Assembly (NCBI GenBank): GCA_017893485.1
Contig: JACEHZ010000589.1
Coordinates: forward strand, 788,501-852,500
Direction of reading: 5' to 3'
DNA from: Hemerocallis citrina
Taxonomy: Eukaryota > Streptophyta > Magnoliopsida > Asparagales > Asphodelaceae
Length of the DNA stretch: 64,000 bases
Numbering within the stretch: position 1 is the first letter of the stretch; every line of letters begins with the position of its first letter. A program made the position numbers and the translations under genes. Positions 1 to 11,344 of the stretch are shown here, one piece after another. Below the pieces are notes generated by a model. That model saw only the letters and a list, made by a program, of their open reading frames with translations. It was not told the origin of the DNA and did not search any database.

Positions 1-32
1 CTTGATAGCTTTCTTTGTGTTTTATTATATAG

Positions 33-33
<1 letters not shown>
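1..33 (-). mobile_element. 5' terminus of a non-autonomous Helitron, cut by the window edge
   Basis: Reverse-complemented, this reads TCTATATAATAAAACACAAA, the same 5' terminus as the Helitron copies ending at 29893 and 30433 and starting at 22972. The following base is T, as expected for insertion between A and T. The remainder lies upstream of the window. Confidence 0.7.
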
Positions 34-76
<43 letters not shown>

Positions 77-296
77 GAGTATTATTGTTATTACTATTAT
101 TATTAGTATCGGTAGTACTATTATTACTACTACTATTATTATTATTTTTAGTATTTTCATTATTATTATTTTTATTAATATTTGTTTTTATTGTTATTAG
201 TATTATTAGTATTGTTATTCTTATTATTGATGTTGTTACCGTTATTATTATTAGTATTTTTATTTTCATGATTCTTATTATTATTATTTTTGTAAA
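34..296. repeat. (TTA)n microsatellite, pure then degenerate
   Basis: Positions 34-75 are nearly pure TTA repeats, followed by about 200 bases of degenerate ATT/GTT repeats. An equivalent block lies near the start of the related LTR at 2465-2690, so the repeat belongs to the LTR family. The Leu/Ile-rich open frame here is an artefact of the repeat. Confidence 0.85.
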
Positions 297-654
297 GCCC
301 AATGTCATTACTATTATTATTAATTTTTTTGTTAAAAACCCATTGATTTTGACATATATTGTATTATTTAATTATTTAATTTGACGGCCAATCCAAGCCA
401 TCTCCTATTAAATTTTAACCCAAACCGACATTTATTGGATCCTAAACCCAAATCCTAGTCTACCCTAAACCCATTAACCCAAATAATCACCAACAGCCAA
501 ATCCCCACATTCTCTCTTATTCACTACTTAGTAACTACCCCACTATCCCTTTGACCCTAATAAATCAGCCTATTAATCCCCCCACCATCTCATTAATTGA
601 TTCCGTAACCCCCACATCCCATTAACTCCCCTTTATCATAATATTATATTTTAT

Positions 655-1420
655 TTAAAAAAACTCTAATCCATATGCAGCCGTCACCACCCCTCCCCCC
701 CAACTCTTCACCTCCTTCATCTTCCTCCCACCCATCCCCCATCTCCTCCTTCTCGCACTCTCCGCAGACCCCGACACTCCAGCCGTGCCGCCCTCATCGC
801 CTCGTCCTCCCACTCCCCGAACCGTCGTCAAAAGCCCTACCAAAGTCTAACCGCCTCTCGCCTTCGACTGCCTGCTCCTCAGTCGACCGCTGCACCTTTC
901 CTCGTCGCAATCGCGACCCCGACTATGACCACTTGCCGGCCGCGTCAGCCCGCACCTCCTCGCCCTACCCCCCATCCACATCTCTACAACCATGCTGCCT
1001 CCACCATTGCCTCGCCGAGCCTCGTCGTCATTCCCATCGAGCTTTCGTCCATTGCAGCGCCTCCTAACAGCAACCTCCATCCATGAGCTTGACCCTCCTC
1101 CACTGTCTAGAGTCGTCATCGCAGTTCACCACCATCGCCCCTCCGAATGCACCTCTATCTCATCGTCTCCCCGTCGACCGCCATTGTCGTTGCAGCAGTC
1201 GACCACCCTCTTCTTTCTCTGCCGTTGCCGAAGTCTACCACCTCCGCAGTCGCTCGAACCCATCATCCTCGTCGATAGCTCCTCTGCCTCCCTCGCGCCC
1301 CCCATCGCTACACTGCACTCCCTGTCCTCCTCCTCGACTGCGCCCAGCACCACCCCGAGCTCCACCAGCCCCTACCTCCGACCGTCGTTGCACCTGAGCA
1401 CCGAGTCTCCTCTGTATTGA
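655..1420. other. GC-high C/T-rich block of LTR copy 1
   Basis: This block is strongly C-rich on the plus strand and gives Pro/Ser-rich open frames in several frames at once. Comparable blocks occur in LTR copy 2 (3050-3660) and, reversed, in copy 3 (45000-45950). No domain is recognisable and the composition alone explains the open frames, so I do not call a gene. Confidence 0.6.
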
Positions 1421-1800
1421 TCATTAAGTGCCCTTGATCAGGCTCAGCCGTTCGATCCTCCTTTTGATCATCACGATCATCATCATCATCAAGCCAATTG
1501 ATCTTGGCCATCTGATCTGCATTGATCATCAGCATCTTGATCTTGATCTTCGATCTCGACCATCAGATCTCCCTTGATCATCGCGATCGTGAACATCATC
1601 TTGATCTTGATCTTTGATTTCATCCGTCTGATCATCCGATCGTGATCCCCATGAAGATCCGCGCCGATCCATCCGATCAGATCTTGATCATCATCATCAA
1701 GTTCATCACCAACCGTTGATTTCCATCTTGATCTTGATCCACATCAAGATCCGTGCCTGATCGTGATCATCACATCAAGATCCACTTGTTCACGATCATC
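1417..1800. repeat. GATC-dense low-complexity cluster
   Basis: I count 31 GATC sites by eye in about 380 bases, mostly in variants of TTGATCTTGATC, GATCATCATC and CATCAAGATCC. Random sequence would give one or two. It lies in LTR copy 1 only; copy 2 lacks it at the equivalent place. Confidence 0.85.
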
Positions 1801-2186
1801 GCCGTTGCTCTGGGATTCTCATCCCGTTATTCTCAATATTTCGGATCTAACATCATTGTTAAAGGTAAGTCATCTCACCCTCGAATTGTATTGTATCGTA
1901 TTCAATATTTTTTTATTAAATTTCGTAAGTTGATCTATATTGATTATCGTATATCTTCTATTGTTATCTATCGTTGGGATACTACGGATTTACACGAGTG
2001 AATCCAAGTAGTAGTCTTGACTTCGTGCCATCTTTTACCTCCAATTTATAGAGATCGTGCATGCATTCATGTAGATAATTATCCAACATATGAAGGATTG
2101 TTATTGGAATTCATGTCTTGACATTACACAACTATTGTAGATCGTGTACTAGTGTTGATTGTTCATATGGTGTGTTGGTGGATTGT

Positions 2187-5100
2187 TGTAACTCCCGTTC
2201 CCGTAAATATATAATTTCTGAATAATTTTCTGTATTTCGAATTATTTATAAATTTAGTTGTGTTAAATTCATTTTAAATTTTCTATTAAAATCTTTTCTA
2301 ATCAGGAATTATGTTTATTTCGAATGAGGGTGTATTTTAACTTTACTTTTCTTTTTTTTTTCTCAACTATTTTCATTTTAGCCAAATAAAAAATATTCGG
2401 AATTTCTTCAATAATTTGTTAAACCCAATTCCTTTATATAACCTTGTTATTATTATTTTATAATTTTCATTATTATTATTATCATTATCATTATTATTAT
2501 GAGTATTATTGTTATTACTATTATTATTGTTATCATTAGTATTATTATTATTGCTATCAATATTGTTATTTTTATTATTGTCATTGTAATTATTTTTATT
2601 AATATTGGTTATTCTTATTATTAGTAATATTATTATTGTTATCATTAAAATTAGTGATGTTGTTATTACTTTTATTTTCATGATCTTTATTATTATTATT
2701 ATTTTTGTTAAAGCCCAATTGATCTTGACCTATTTTGCATTATTTAATTATTTAATTTGAAACTCAAACCAATTATTTATTTTAAGCCCAATTTATATTC
2801 ATTTGATTTGCATTGTTTATTTAACTTAAATTGTGAAGCCCAAATATAAAGCCCAATTGTTTTAAACTCAAACCCATTTTCTCCTTAATCTTTGTTGACC
2901 AGATCAATTCTACTCCACATTCAAATCCCCAAAATCTCTCTTGTAACCCACAAATTTAATATCCCTAATAATCTGCCTATTGATTCTCGTAACCCCCTCC
3001 TCCCACTAACTGCTCTCTTTATTATTATACATTTAAATCATATTATAACTCTCCCATCTTCTTCTCTCTCCCCGTCTCTCTCTCTTCTTCTACCCAAACC
3101 AAACAGAAATCCCAACTCAACCCATCTTCCTCCCTTCGTCTTCCTCACAGAACCCAACTGCCCCTCATCTCCCTGCTCCTTCCTGCACCTCGCAACCCCC
3201 TCCCTTCGTCAGCACCTCGCCGTCGACTTCGCCTCGCCTCTTCCCCATTCCCCTTCCCCGAGCCTCTCCGCAACCCTGTGCTCCTCCACCTCTCTCCTCC
3301 CCCTGCCATCGTGCCACCCTGTACCGCTCAACCTTTTCCTCCTTTGAGCAGAACAGAACCTATCCCCGTCTCCACAGTACCCCGAACCCATCTCCCTATG
3401 CTCCCTCTCTCTCCCTGCTTCCACTCTCCTCCCGACCCCACCTTGCACCTCCGGTCACACCAGAACCCCCGCTCGCCGTTGCCAGCGTCCCCCCTGGTTC
3501 CCCCCTCGTCGCTCAGCCAGTCGACAGCAGCAGTAGCATCAGCCTGAGCGACAGCACGATCGGGTCGCTGCCCCCTGGTTGTCGTTGCCTGCCTCGTGCT
3601 GTCCTCACCGGTGCTACCACCTGTGCCCGCCGCCCACGCACAGTCGCCTCTCCCGCTGCCCCTCTCTCTTTCTCTGTCGTTATTTTGGGAAGAAGAAGCC
3701 AGGGATTGAATTTGATAGTTGCTGTTTGGGTGATTGTTATACGTGTATTGCACGTGTATGTATTGTGTAGCTGTTTTGGAGAATATAAGGGATCCACTTG
3801 CTGTGTGGTGTTTTGTGAAGTAGGAGATTTGGCTTTTGCTATTTGGTGCTTGCTGCTGGTTACTGTTGCTCTTGTGTTGTTGCTGCCACGTATCTTGCAC
3901 GTACGTCGTTGCCCGGAATTCTAATCCCGTTATTCTCTCGTTCACATCGGAATCGTCAAAGAAGGCAAGTATCTCTTGTACAAATTTGTTTGTTCTAGTA
4001 CAAGCTTCTTTGCATAAATACCGCAAGTATATTCTTCGTCTCTGATTTGCATTCACCAGTCAAATTGAAATCTGTTGCCAAACTTAACCCTTCGATCCCG
4101 TATTCGCATATGATCGCGAATACTTTATTGTCATATGCATTACATGAACACGATGATACAAACATATGTACTTTTAGGGTTATACATGTTGGTGTGAATG
4201 ATTATTTTACCCATGATAATAGTTTTAATGTTGTTGTAATATCTTTTTATACTTGATTAAGTTTTATACATGTCATCGATTACTTTGTAGTTACAATATT
4301 GTTATATATAACCCGAAAATACTGCTGACCCAGACTTGTAATAGAAATTAGACCCAGATATGACATTAAAACTGTAGGCTTCGTATCTCATGACTTAGAA
4401 CATATTTCATGCATAATTCCTTGATGTTCCCTATCCATAATTTGCCATTGTTCTCATTACATTATGATCATGTTAAATTGAAATAAAATTAACAAGCCGG
4501 GGTATAAGAGAAAAGATTTAAGTAGTGGGCAATATAGAAGAGCGTACTTGGACAGGAGCTCGTGATTTCCCGATGCAAGTTGCAAGTTTACAAGTTGCAA
4601 GTTTGCAAATTATATATTTATATGTTTCACGTTAAAAGTTTACACTATGTTTGACTCGATATGTTTCACGTTATATATTTGCACGTATCTTGATACAAGA
4701 TACAGTTGATATATTTTTCCCGAGTACGTGACCTATAAAATCGACCAGTAGGTCTAAACGTAACTGATTGTATGTAGCAACCATGTAGTAAAAGTATGGA
4801 TGCTTGAAGTGCTACCTAGATAGGATTAATAAAAGACATAAGATTAACACGTGCACTTGCATGATCCAATTACATGTACATGTTCATATTGACTTGTTTA
4901 CTTGCTTACTCGTTTACATGCCATGATGCCTTATTCATGATCCTGTTTACATGTTATATTTCTCCTATTATATGATTCTTGACTCCATGATATTTTTCCT
5001 GCTTCCTGTTTCGTTTTATACTTGTCCCGTTAGCTTGTACCACTTGCATCCCGTGACTTGCATTAACGGGCATCTTCTTGTTTCTTCTTCTTGTATTAAT

Positions 5101-5444
5101 GTACTTGCAGGCCCGGATGGAGAGTTACCAGAAGGTGTTGCTGATCAAGTGTTCTAGTTTTGTTTATTTTTCATGTTGCTTTAGATCATATTTTTTTTCA
5201 TGCTACTCTTTATTGTATTCCGGGCTTATTTGACCCATAACTAATTGTATTTCCCAGTTGTTGGTTATGTTATGGACTATGTCATGGACTTTCATTATCA
5301 TATTGTGATTTTACATGCCTGCGTGATTTATTTTGTTATCTTGTTGTTGAGTACATGTATAGCTTATGAATGGTATTTTCGCATCATTCGCTGGGCCTTA
5401 GTCATAGACTCCTATTCCCGTATTTTGGGAAGTGGGGCGTGACA
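2187..5444. mobile_element. Solo LTR, giant LTR copy 2, 3258 bp
   Basis: It starts TGTAACTCCCG and ends GGGGCGTGACA. The five bases before it (2182-2186) and after it (5445-5449) are both ATTGT, a perfect LTR-retrotransposon target-site duplication. No internal coding region separates the ends, so this is a solo LTR. It is inserted in LTR copy 1, whose homologous sequence resumes at 5450. It contains an ATT-rich block (2465-2690), a C/T-rich block (3050-3660) and short TTTGCAAGTTGCAAG repeats near 4575. Confidence 0.85.
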
Positions 5445-6423
5445 ATTGTGATAGTAAGGTTGTGTACATTATACATCTTAATACCATGTTCACATAGATG
5501 TAAATTGCTGTGATTTATTTTGTCAACCCCTAACTCATCGTTCATAACATCTTAATTATTGTATACATGGAAAATATGTTGAAACCTTGAAATTTATTGC
5601 CAACCTGAACATTGTCATGCTGTTTCGACCTAGATAATGCCATCAAAATCAATAACTTTATGAATATGAAATGTAGCACCAGGTGTCTAGTTTTCAGAAC
5701 ATCCAGAATTTTTGAATTCCGACTTATATTGCATGAGTTATGACTATTTTACTGCTGCTGCGTTTTATTTCTAGATTTATGCATATACCATGTTAATCTG
5801 ATTAAATAGATGAACTAATGATCAAATATTATCATAATAATTTCCAGATTGATAGTCAACATGCTTAGGGTAATAAAAATTATTATTGCTGATTTTTAAA
5901 ATGAATATTTACTACTTTTATAGTTGAAACTAGTTAACATTGATAACCCGTCAGAACCTGTAACCTGTAAAGAACACTATAATTCACCTAGCTACTGTTG
6001 TCGAATTTTGGACTTTTAATATGCGTTGGAACCGGGAAGGATTCTAGTTTCTAGAACTTCTGACGGATCCACATTTACTATTCTTTAGCAGCCGGAAATT
6101 CAATTTTAGTACAGCAATCTACTGCTGTCCAGAATTGAGTTTCCATGTTTGATAATATATAATTGAATCTATAATGTTCTATTTGGTACATTTAATTGTA
6201 TGGAGTATATTGCATGATCTTAGAGTTGTGTTGTCATCATTCTAGTGTCCCTTATTAATCGCCTTATCATTTCTCCATTGATATTTTTGTCCATATTATT
6301 CCCTATTAGTATTGCATGTTGAATTAATAAAGAATGTTAATCAAGTCGGGGTTAAGGGTTGACTATAGTAGTTGATAATATAGTGACTGTACTCGGAAGT
6401 ATGGGCTTCGTTCTCAAAATATC

Positions 6424-6585
6424 GTTATCGTCATTGTGCAAGAAATTACATCAATATCTAGTGTTATCGTTATTGTGCAAGAATTTGCTGCAATAGCCAG
6501 TGTTATCGTTATTGTGCAAGAAATGTTACAATAGCTAGTGTTATCGTTATTGTGCAAGAAATTGCTACAATATTCAGTGTTAATG
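6424..6585. repeat. Tandem repeat, about 39 bp x 4
   Basis: The core GTTATCGTTATTGTGCAAGAA starts at about 6424, 6463, 6502 and 6540, with variable spacers containing 'caatan(c/t)cagt'. It lies in LTR copy 1, just before the conserved 'tgacctatagaatc' block. Confidence 0.85.
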
Positions 6586-7376
6586 TTATATCGTGCTGAA
6601 TACATGACCTATAGAATCTACCACCTTAGTCTAAACGAAATTGATTGTATGCATCGAACCTGTAATTATGGGATGCAGTAGTACGTGCATTAGTTAGGAT
6701 TAAAACGAATAATAGACTTAATATTTTCATCACATCATCATTGCATATTGTCATCGTTATTGTACAGTGTTATCGTTATTGTTTACCGCTCTTGTTATCG
6801 TTTATTGTCATTGTTATCAATCATCGTTATTGCACATTGCATCGTTATCATTTTGCCATTGTTCATTGTCATCGACTCTATTGTTTATTGAATTCATTGT
6901 TATACCATAAATGCCATTGTCTCTCTGTTTCTCCACTTGCTGTCCACGACTTGCTCTAAGGACATATTATTCTCTCTTTTAGATGAACAGCTTACAGGTA
7001 ATCAAGGAGAATTGTCTGATGGATTAGGATAACAACAATGGTGAAAGAATTGATTTGCATCGCCGCCTAAATAATTATTGTTTCATTTTGAGGTCTTAAA
7101 TAAATGAACTTCTTTATTTCTTGTATTGTGGGCTTTTGACCCGAATATTGTTATTGTTGATTCCAGATGTTGGATTGTTATTATGTTTGGTTATTTTATG
7201 CTTAAATTCCAAGTATTGTTATTCATGTGATTACTCCTTTAATGCATGCATGGTTGTATTACTTTCTTGTTTATATTGTTGAGTTGAATCGATAACAGCT
7301 TATGGATGACGCAAGTCATTCGCTGGGCCAATGTCACGTGCTCGTATTCTGTATTTATGGAAAGCGGTGCGTGAAA

Positions 7377-7605
7377 ACTTCATTACAAGCTTTAGAGTAG
7401 TCAAGATATTACAACTTTGGATTTCACTAGAGGTACCTACTTACATGATACCGTTAATCGCGAAATTCTTTGATATACAGAGAGAGTTCTAAATGGTATC
7501 ATAGACTGAGATTCCCAAATTATAAAATACATAGTTCATTAATCAAGCAACAAAATACTAAATTCTAAATTTATCTCCCCCTTTTCGTACACATCAAAAG
7601 GAAAG
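7377..7605. other. No gene seen
   Basis: This is AT-rich sequence between the end of LTR copy 1 and the decayed gene at 7606. I see no motif here. Confidence 0.5.
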
Positions 7606-8340
7606 CTAGCTTTCATCATCTTCATCATCCTCATCGTTGTCATCGCCGTCACCATCATCCTCGATGCGAGTTGGCAGAGGATGTGGAAGGAGTGTCCAAT
7701 CTTCTTTGTTTTGCAAGAAGTCAACGATGTTGACGTAGTATCCATACATTTGCATTTGATGCATATCAAATTACTTGCAAATCATGAAACCGGATGAAGT
7801 AGGAGGTGGCGGTTGGGAGGAACAAGCACCCTGTTTGCGGGAACAGTTGGTTTGAGGCACGTCAATACCCAATTGAGATGGGAGAATGGGTTTATTGGGC
7901 TTGCTAAGAAGGAGTTTACTAACAGGAATACCAAAATCGATGGCGAGATTGTAAATGAGAGTGCTAAACAGGAGAGCATGATTCCGGGAAGTTGCAAAAT
8001 GCATGGTGCAAATAATAAATGTGGTGAGATCAAACTTATATTGTCCAATAATGAGAATGAGAACAAACAATTGGTCAATAAGCATTTATCGTTCCCCTCG
8101 GGCCAAATGTTAGCATTTGCGATTTTATTGCGGACTCTAGCTGTGTCGGTAAAATCAATGGGTTTGGGTTTGGCAAGTGAACGAGCATAGGTTCAAGGAG
8201 CATGGTATAGACGATATTTTTGTCATGCCCGGATTTGTAGTCAAGGGTGCTAAAATCAAGAGAGTATGCGTTGAATTCTCCTTCGAGAATGGAGTATCTA
8301 GAACAAATATAGGTTGAGGAAATCATCATGGGTTTTTCCT
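7606..8340 (-). pseudogene. Decayed transposon-type gene
   Basis: Minus-strand frames overlap and together cover about 240 residues. The upstream part has a segment LTFGPRGTINAY, then a segment with RNHALLFSTLIYNLAIDFG, then a tail ending in an acidic run (DGDGDDNDEDDEDDES) and a stop at 7606-7608. The general pattern (residues resembling LTPRxG, a hydrophobic stretch, a 'LPYGxFLT'-like stretch, acidic C-terminus) resembles the 'putative plant transposon protein' domain common in plant genomes, often next to Ulp1 or gag-like genes. At least two frameshifts and stops separate the pieces, so it is not functional. The family assignment is tentative. Confidence 0.4.
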
Positions 8341-8636
8341 AGTATAGCGGAGGAGAGGGTATCGTCTTGTATCCTGACAAGGTTAGCATAAAACTGATAG
8401 GTGATAGATTCGGAGTAGATATTAGGGGTACTCAAATACACTTATCATTTGGAGGATCTCAAAATATGAACCATGACCTCAAATTGACCACCAATAGCTC
8501 CTAAATTGATGGATCTACAAGGTACAGTGGCTATGGAAGCTAGGGTTTTAAATATAGATCATCATATTGTTAGTTCTGATATGCAATTCCTTCAACAAAA
8601 AGATAATTGGGGGAGGAGGCTGGTTGCTTACCCTTA
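8341..8636. other. No gene seen
   Basis: This is unremarkable sequence upstream (on the minus strand) of the decayed gene. It ends in a TTA that borders MITE A. Confidence 0.5.
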
Positions 8637-8885
8637 GGGGGGCATTTGGTACATGGATTGGAAGATTCTCATGAATGAGAGGATTCATGGAAATTTGAGG
8701 ATGTGAATGAAGATTCCCGAGAATGTTGCATTATCGTGTTTGGTATAATACATTGCATTTTCGGGAATCATTTATTAATGTATTTTTTTATTCTAGTTTT
8801 TTGGGATATTTTATTGTTTGTTATAGAAATCTCATGAGAATCCTCAAATCCTATGATTTTAGGTGGAATTTTTTTTTAAATTCTA

Positions 8886-9099
8886 GGGAGCGTTTGGTAC
8901 GTGGGAATGTGCAAGGGAATCCCACATTTCCTCTTAGATTACCTTATTTGGTATGTGGCAAGAATAGTTTTGGAAGGAAAGATAGATTCTCAAGGGAATT
9001 AAAATTCTTTGTTCGGAAGGATTTCCATTCCCCCCAAAAACCATGGGATTTGAGGATTCCCACGGAATTTCCATATCAAACGATAAAATAACAAAAAAA
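8886..9099. mobile_element. Left arm of MITE B
   Basis: It starts GGGAGCGTTTGGTACGTGGG. The reverse complement of 15143-15359 matches it along almost the whole length, including 'gaatgtgcaagggaatc', 'tcttagattacc' and 'aattctttgtt.ggaaggattt'. It sits exactly between the two arms of MITE A. Confidence 0.6.
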
Positions 9100-9339
9100 C
9101 TAGAATTAAAAAAAAAATTCCTCCCTAAAACCATGGGATTTGAGCATTCTCATGTGATTTTCATAACAAACATAAAAAAACCTCAAAAAACTAGTATAAA
9201 AAATTACAATAATAAAGGATTTCCGGAAATGCAATGTACTATACCAAACGCAATAATGCAACATTTCCGAAAATCTTCATTCCCACCCTCACATTCCCAG
9301 GAATCTTTTCATTCCTAGGAATTTTCTAATCCGTGTACC

Positions 9340-9756
9340 TGTTCCAAGCCGTTCACCACCGGCGGTGAGAGCTGGACCTTTCTTCTTTGGCATTGCCAAA
9401 GATTCACAAATGGCAGAGAAAGAAATGATGAACAATAGAAAGAACAAAAGTTTCTATATTCATGAATTCAACCATTATAGGAGAGGGGTATTTATAGGGA
9501 AGAAGATAGGAAATACGCGTATAGCGCGTATTTAAGAGTTAGTTACAACCGTTACAACATTTTACATTTTAACCCCCTCAAAACAAACAATCACTGGGGG
9601 ACTGATACGCAAATCCTGGGCACTGATACGCAGCTCCTCAAGTCTTCCTTCTTCACTTCCTCATCCTGTACTTCAGCATCCTTCTTCCTCTTCTTCTATT
9701 CCAGTCATCTAGTCATCTCAGCTGCACTTCTCCGATCAGTTACTTCGACTGCAACA
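9340..9756 (-). repeat. 3' LTR of the gypsy element
   Basis: It runs TGTTCCAAGCC...GACTGCAACA. The integrase-chromodomain reading frame ends inside it at 9705. Confidence 0.92.
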
Positions 9757-10976
9757 ATACTCCCCCCATTTTGAGGAGATTCCAGATAGTTGCGAAACGC
9801 GGGGAATCTCCTGTATAAATCCCAATACCTTTCCCATGTTGCCTCAGTGACATCCAAATCTTTCCATTTAACCAACACTTCAGATACCGCCATTCCCCTC
9901 TTTGGCACCAACCGACAGGATAACACTTTCTCAGGCTGAGGATAATTGTCTTCAAAGTAAGCTGGCAGAGATGTGGTTGCTGCTATGCTCCCATCTTGAG
10001 GAACATAAGTTTTCAATTGAGAAACATGGAAAACATTATGTATTCGAGCTTGTTCCGGCAGCTGCAACTTATAAGCCATTTTTCCCACTCGTGCTAGAAC
10101 CTCATAAGGTCCATAGTATAATGCAGAGAGTTTGTGAATGTGATGGCCTCCCATTGATACCTGTCGATACGGCTGAAGTTTAAGAAACACCAAATCACCA
10201 ACTACAAACTCTTTCTCTGTTCTGTGCAGGTTAGCTTGACTCGTCATTCTCCCTTGAGCTTTTACTAAGTTGTCTTTCAACAATTGTAAGACTATATCCC
10301 TCGACACCAGTGCATCTTCTACTGCTTGAGCTCTCGCTGTCTTGGGTACATATGACAGAATGGTTGGAGGAGGTTTCCCATACACAACTTGATAAGGTGA
10401 GAATTGGGTCGAACTATGAACATGAGTATTATAGCTAAATTCTGCCCATGACAACCACTCCGACCACTCCATAGGTTTATAGGCTGTGAAGCAACGCAAA
10501 TAAGTCTCCAGGACCCTGTTCACCACTTCAGTTTGTCCATCCGTTTGGGGATGAAATGCTGAACTTAAACATAACTTTGTATCCTGCATTTCTAATAATT
10601 CTCTCCAAAAATTAGAAGTAAAAATTGCGTCGCGATCACTTACAATACTCTTAGGGAAACCATAGAGTTTAATTAAATTCTTAAAGAGGACATTCGCCAC
10701 ATTCTTAGCTGTATAGGGATGTCGGAGACCCAAGAAGTGGCAATACTTGGAAAGCCTGTCAACTACAACCAATATAGTTGTATATCCTGCATTTTTTGGT
10801 AACCCATCTATGAAATCCATACTCCAATCTTCCCAGATATGCTCAGGAATAGGAAGTGGCTGAAGCAACCCCGCAGGTGTTGTGCTCATGTATTTGTTGC
10901 GTTGGCAAACATCGCAAGATCTGATGAAGCGTCGCAAATCGCTCTTCATTCCATACCAAAACACTAGTTTCTTCAA
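9705..10976 (-). pseudogene. Integrase with C-terminal chromodomain
   Basis: This is a 423-residue open frame. The CxxC half of the zinc finger (C21, C24) remains; the HH half falls in the damaged region upstream. The DDE core is complete: D54 (WSMDFIDG), D114 (VSDRDAIF) and E150 (HPQTDGQTEVVNR), spaced D-59-D-35-E. The GPY/F-type region follows, then a chromodomain near residues 355-390 (VLVKWKDLDVTEATWE). The frame ends 51 bases inside the 3' LTR. The element upstream is broken, so I call it a remnant although this segment is open. Confidence 0.9.
9757..9772 (-). promoter_or_regulatory. Polypurine tract
   Basis: AAAATGGGGGGAGTAT on the minus strand abuts the 3' LTR, at the position where plus-strand DNA synthesis is primed. 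Confidence 0.8.
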
Positions 10977-11068
10977 GCAGTGCCATATTTTGTCAACTCA
11001 CATATGAACTTCTTGAGGTGTACAATGTACTTCCTCTAAGAATGTTTGCTTCGCAGATGAATTAGGAC

Positions 11069-11344
11069 TTAGAAGAATACGTCCCTTATAGTATATACTC
11101 CTGCGACCAACGACAATCTATCATCTACCCCTGCATCTATCTTTTGCTTAATTCCTTCATAGAATGGGTCATTTTGAACCAAGTTTTGAATTTGGGAGAA
11201 CCACTTTGGCTGGACAGAGGTAATTGCTGCTAACGACGCTTCCCCCTCTTCTTCAAACTGCCTTGACAAGCCATCGGCTAGACATTTTCCTTTCCCTTCT
11301 TGTATTCCACCACAAATTGATAACCATGTAACTTCATTAACCAT
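11069..11344 (-). pseudogene. RNase H-integrase linker of the gypsy element
   Basis: A frame shifted relative to the RT part contains CLADGLSRQ, the end of the RNase H region, followed by the variable linker. Another frameshift and stop near 10998 separates it from the integrase. Confidence 0.65.

Larger units (their letters stand above)
34..7376. mobile_element. Giant LTR copy 1, interrupted by LTR copy 2
   Basis: Sequence on either side of the inserted LTR (34-2186 and 5450-7376) parallels LTR copy 2 block by block: an ATT-rich stretch, a block rich in 'aagccca/aaaccca', a C/T-rich GC-high block, 'cccgttattctc', a block with 'tgacctatagaatc', then 'cattcgctgggcc' and a degraded terminus GCGGTGCGTGAAAA where copy 2 has GGGGCGTGACA. 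The beginning is hidden by the Helitron at 1-33. No gag or pol was seen. At about 4.1 kb without the insert it is very long for an LTR. The lineage is not determined; Tekay/Del or Tat/Ogre chromoviral or Tat elements have LTRs this long. Confidence 0.6.

Noticed and set aside
85..384. Leu/Ile/Val-rich membrane-protein-like frame
   Set aside because: It is a translation of a degenerate TTA microsatellite; similar frames arise from the equivalent block at 2465-2690.
675..1420. Pro/Ser-rich frames on the plus strand and Gly/Arg-rich frames on the minus strand
   Set aside because: Several frames are open simultaneously because the block is C/T-rich. The block is part of a repeated LTR and no domain is seen.
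2892..3600. Pro-rich frame in LTR copy 2
   Set aside because: Same compositional artefact as 675-1420, in the younger LTR.
3328..4056. 242-residue minus-strand frame
   Set aside because: It lies wholly inside solo LTR copy 2, has no recognisable domain and overlaps the C/T-rich block in antisense.
7813..8190. Plus-strand 125-residue frame
   Set aside because: It is the antisense of the decayed gene at 7606-8340, whose minus-strand frames show better protein character.
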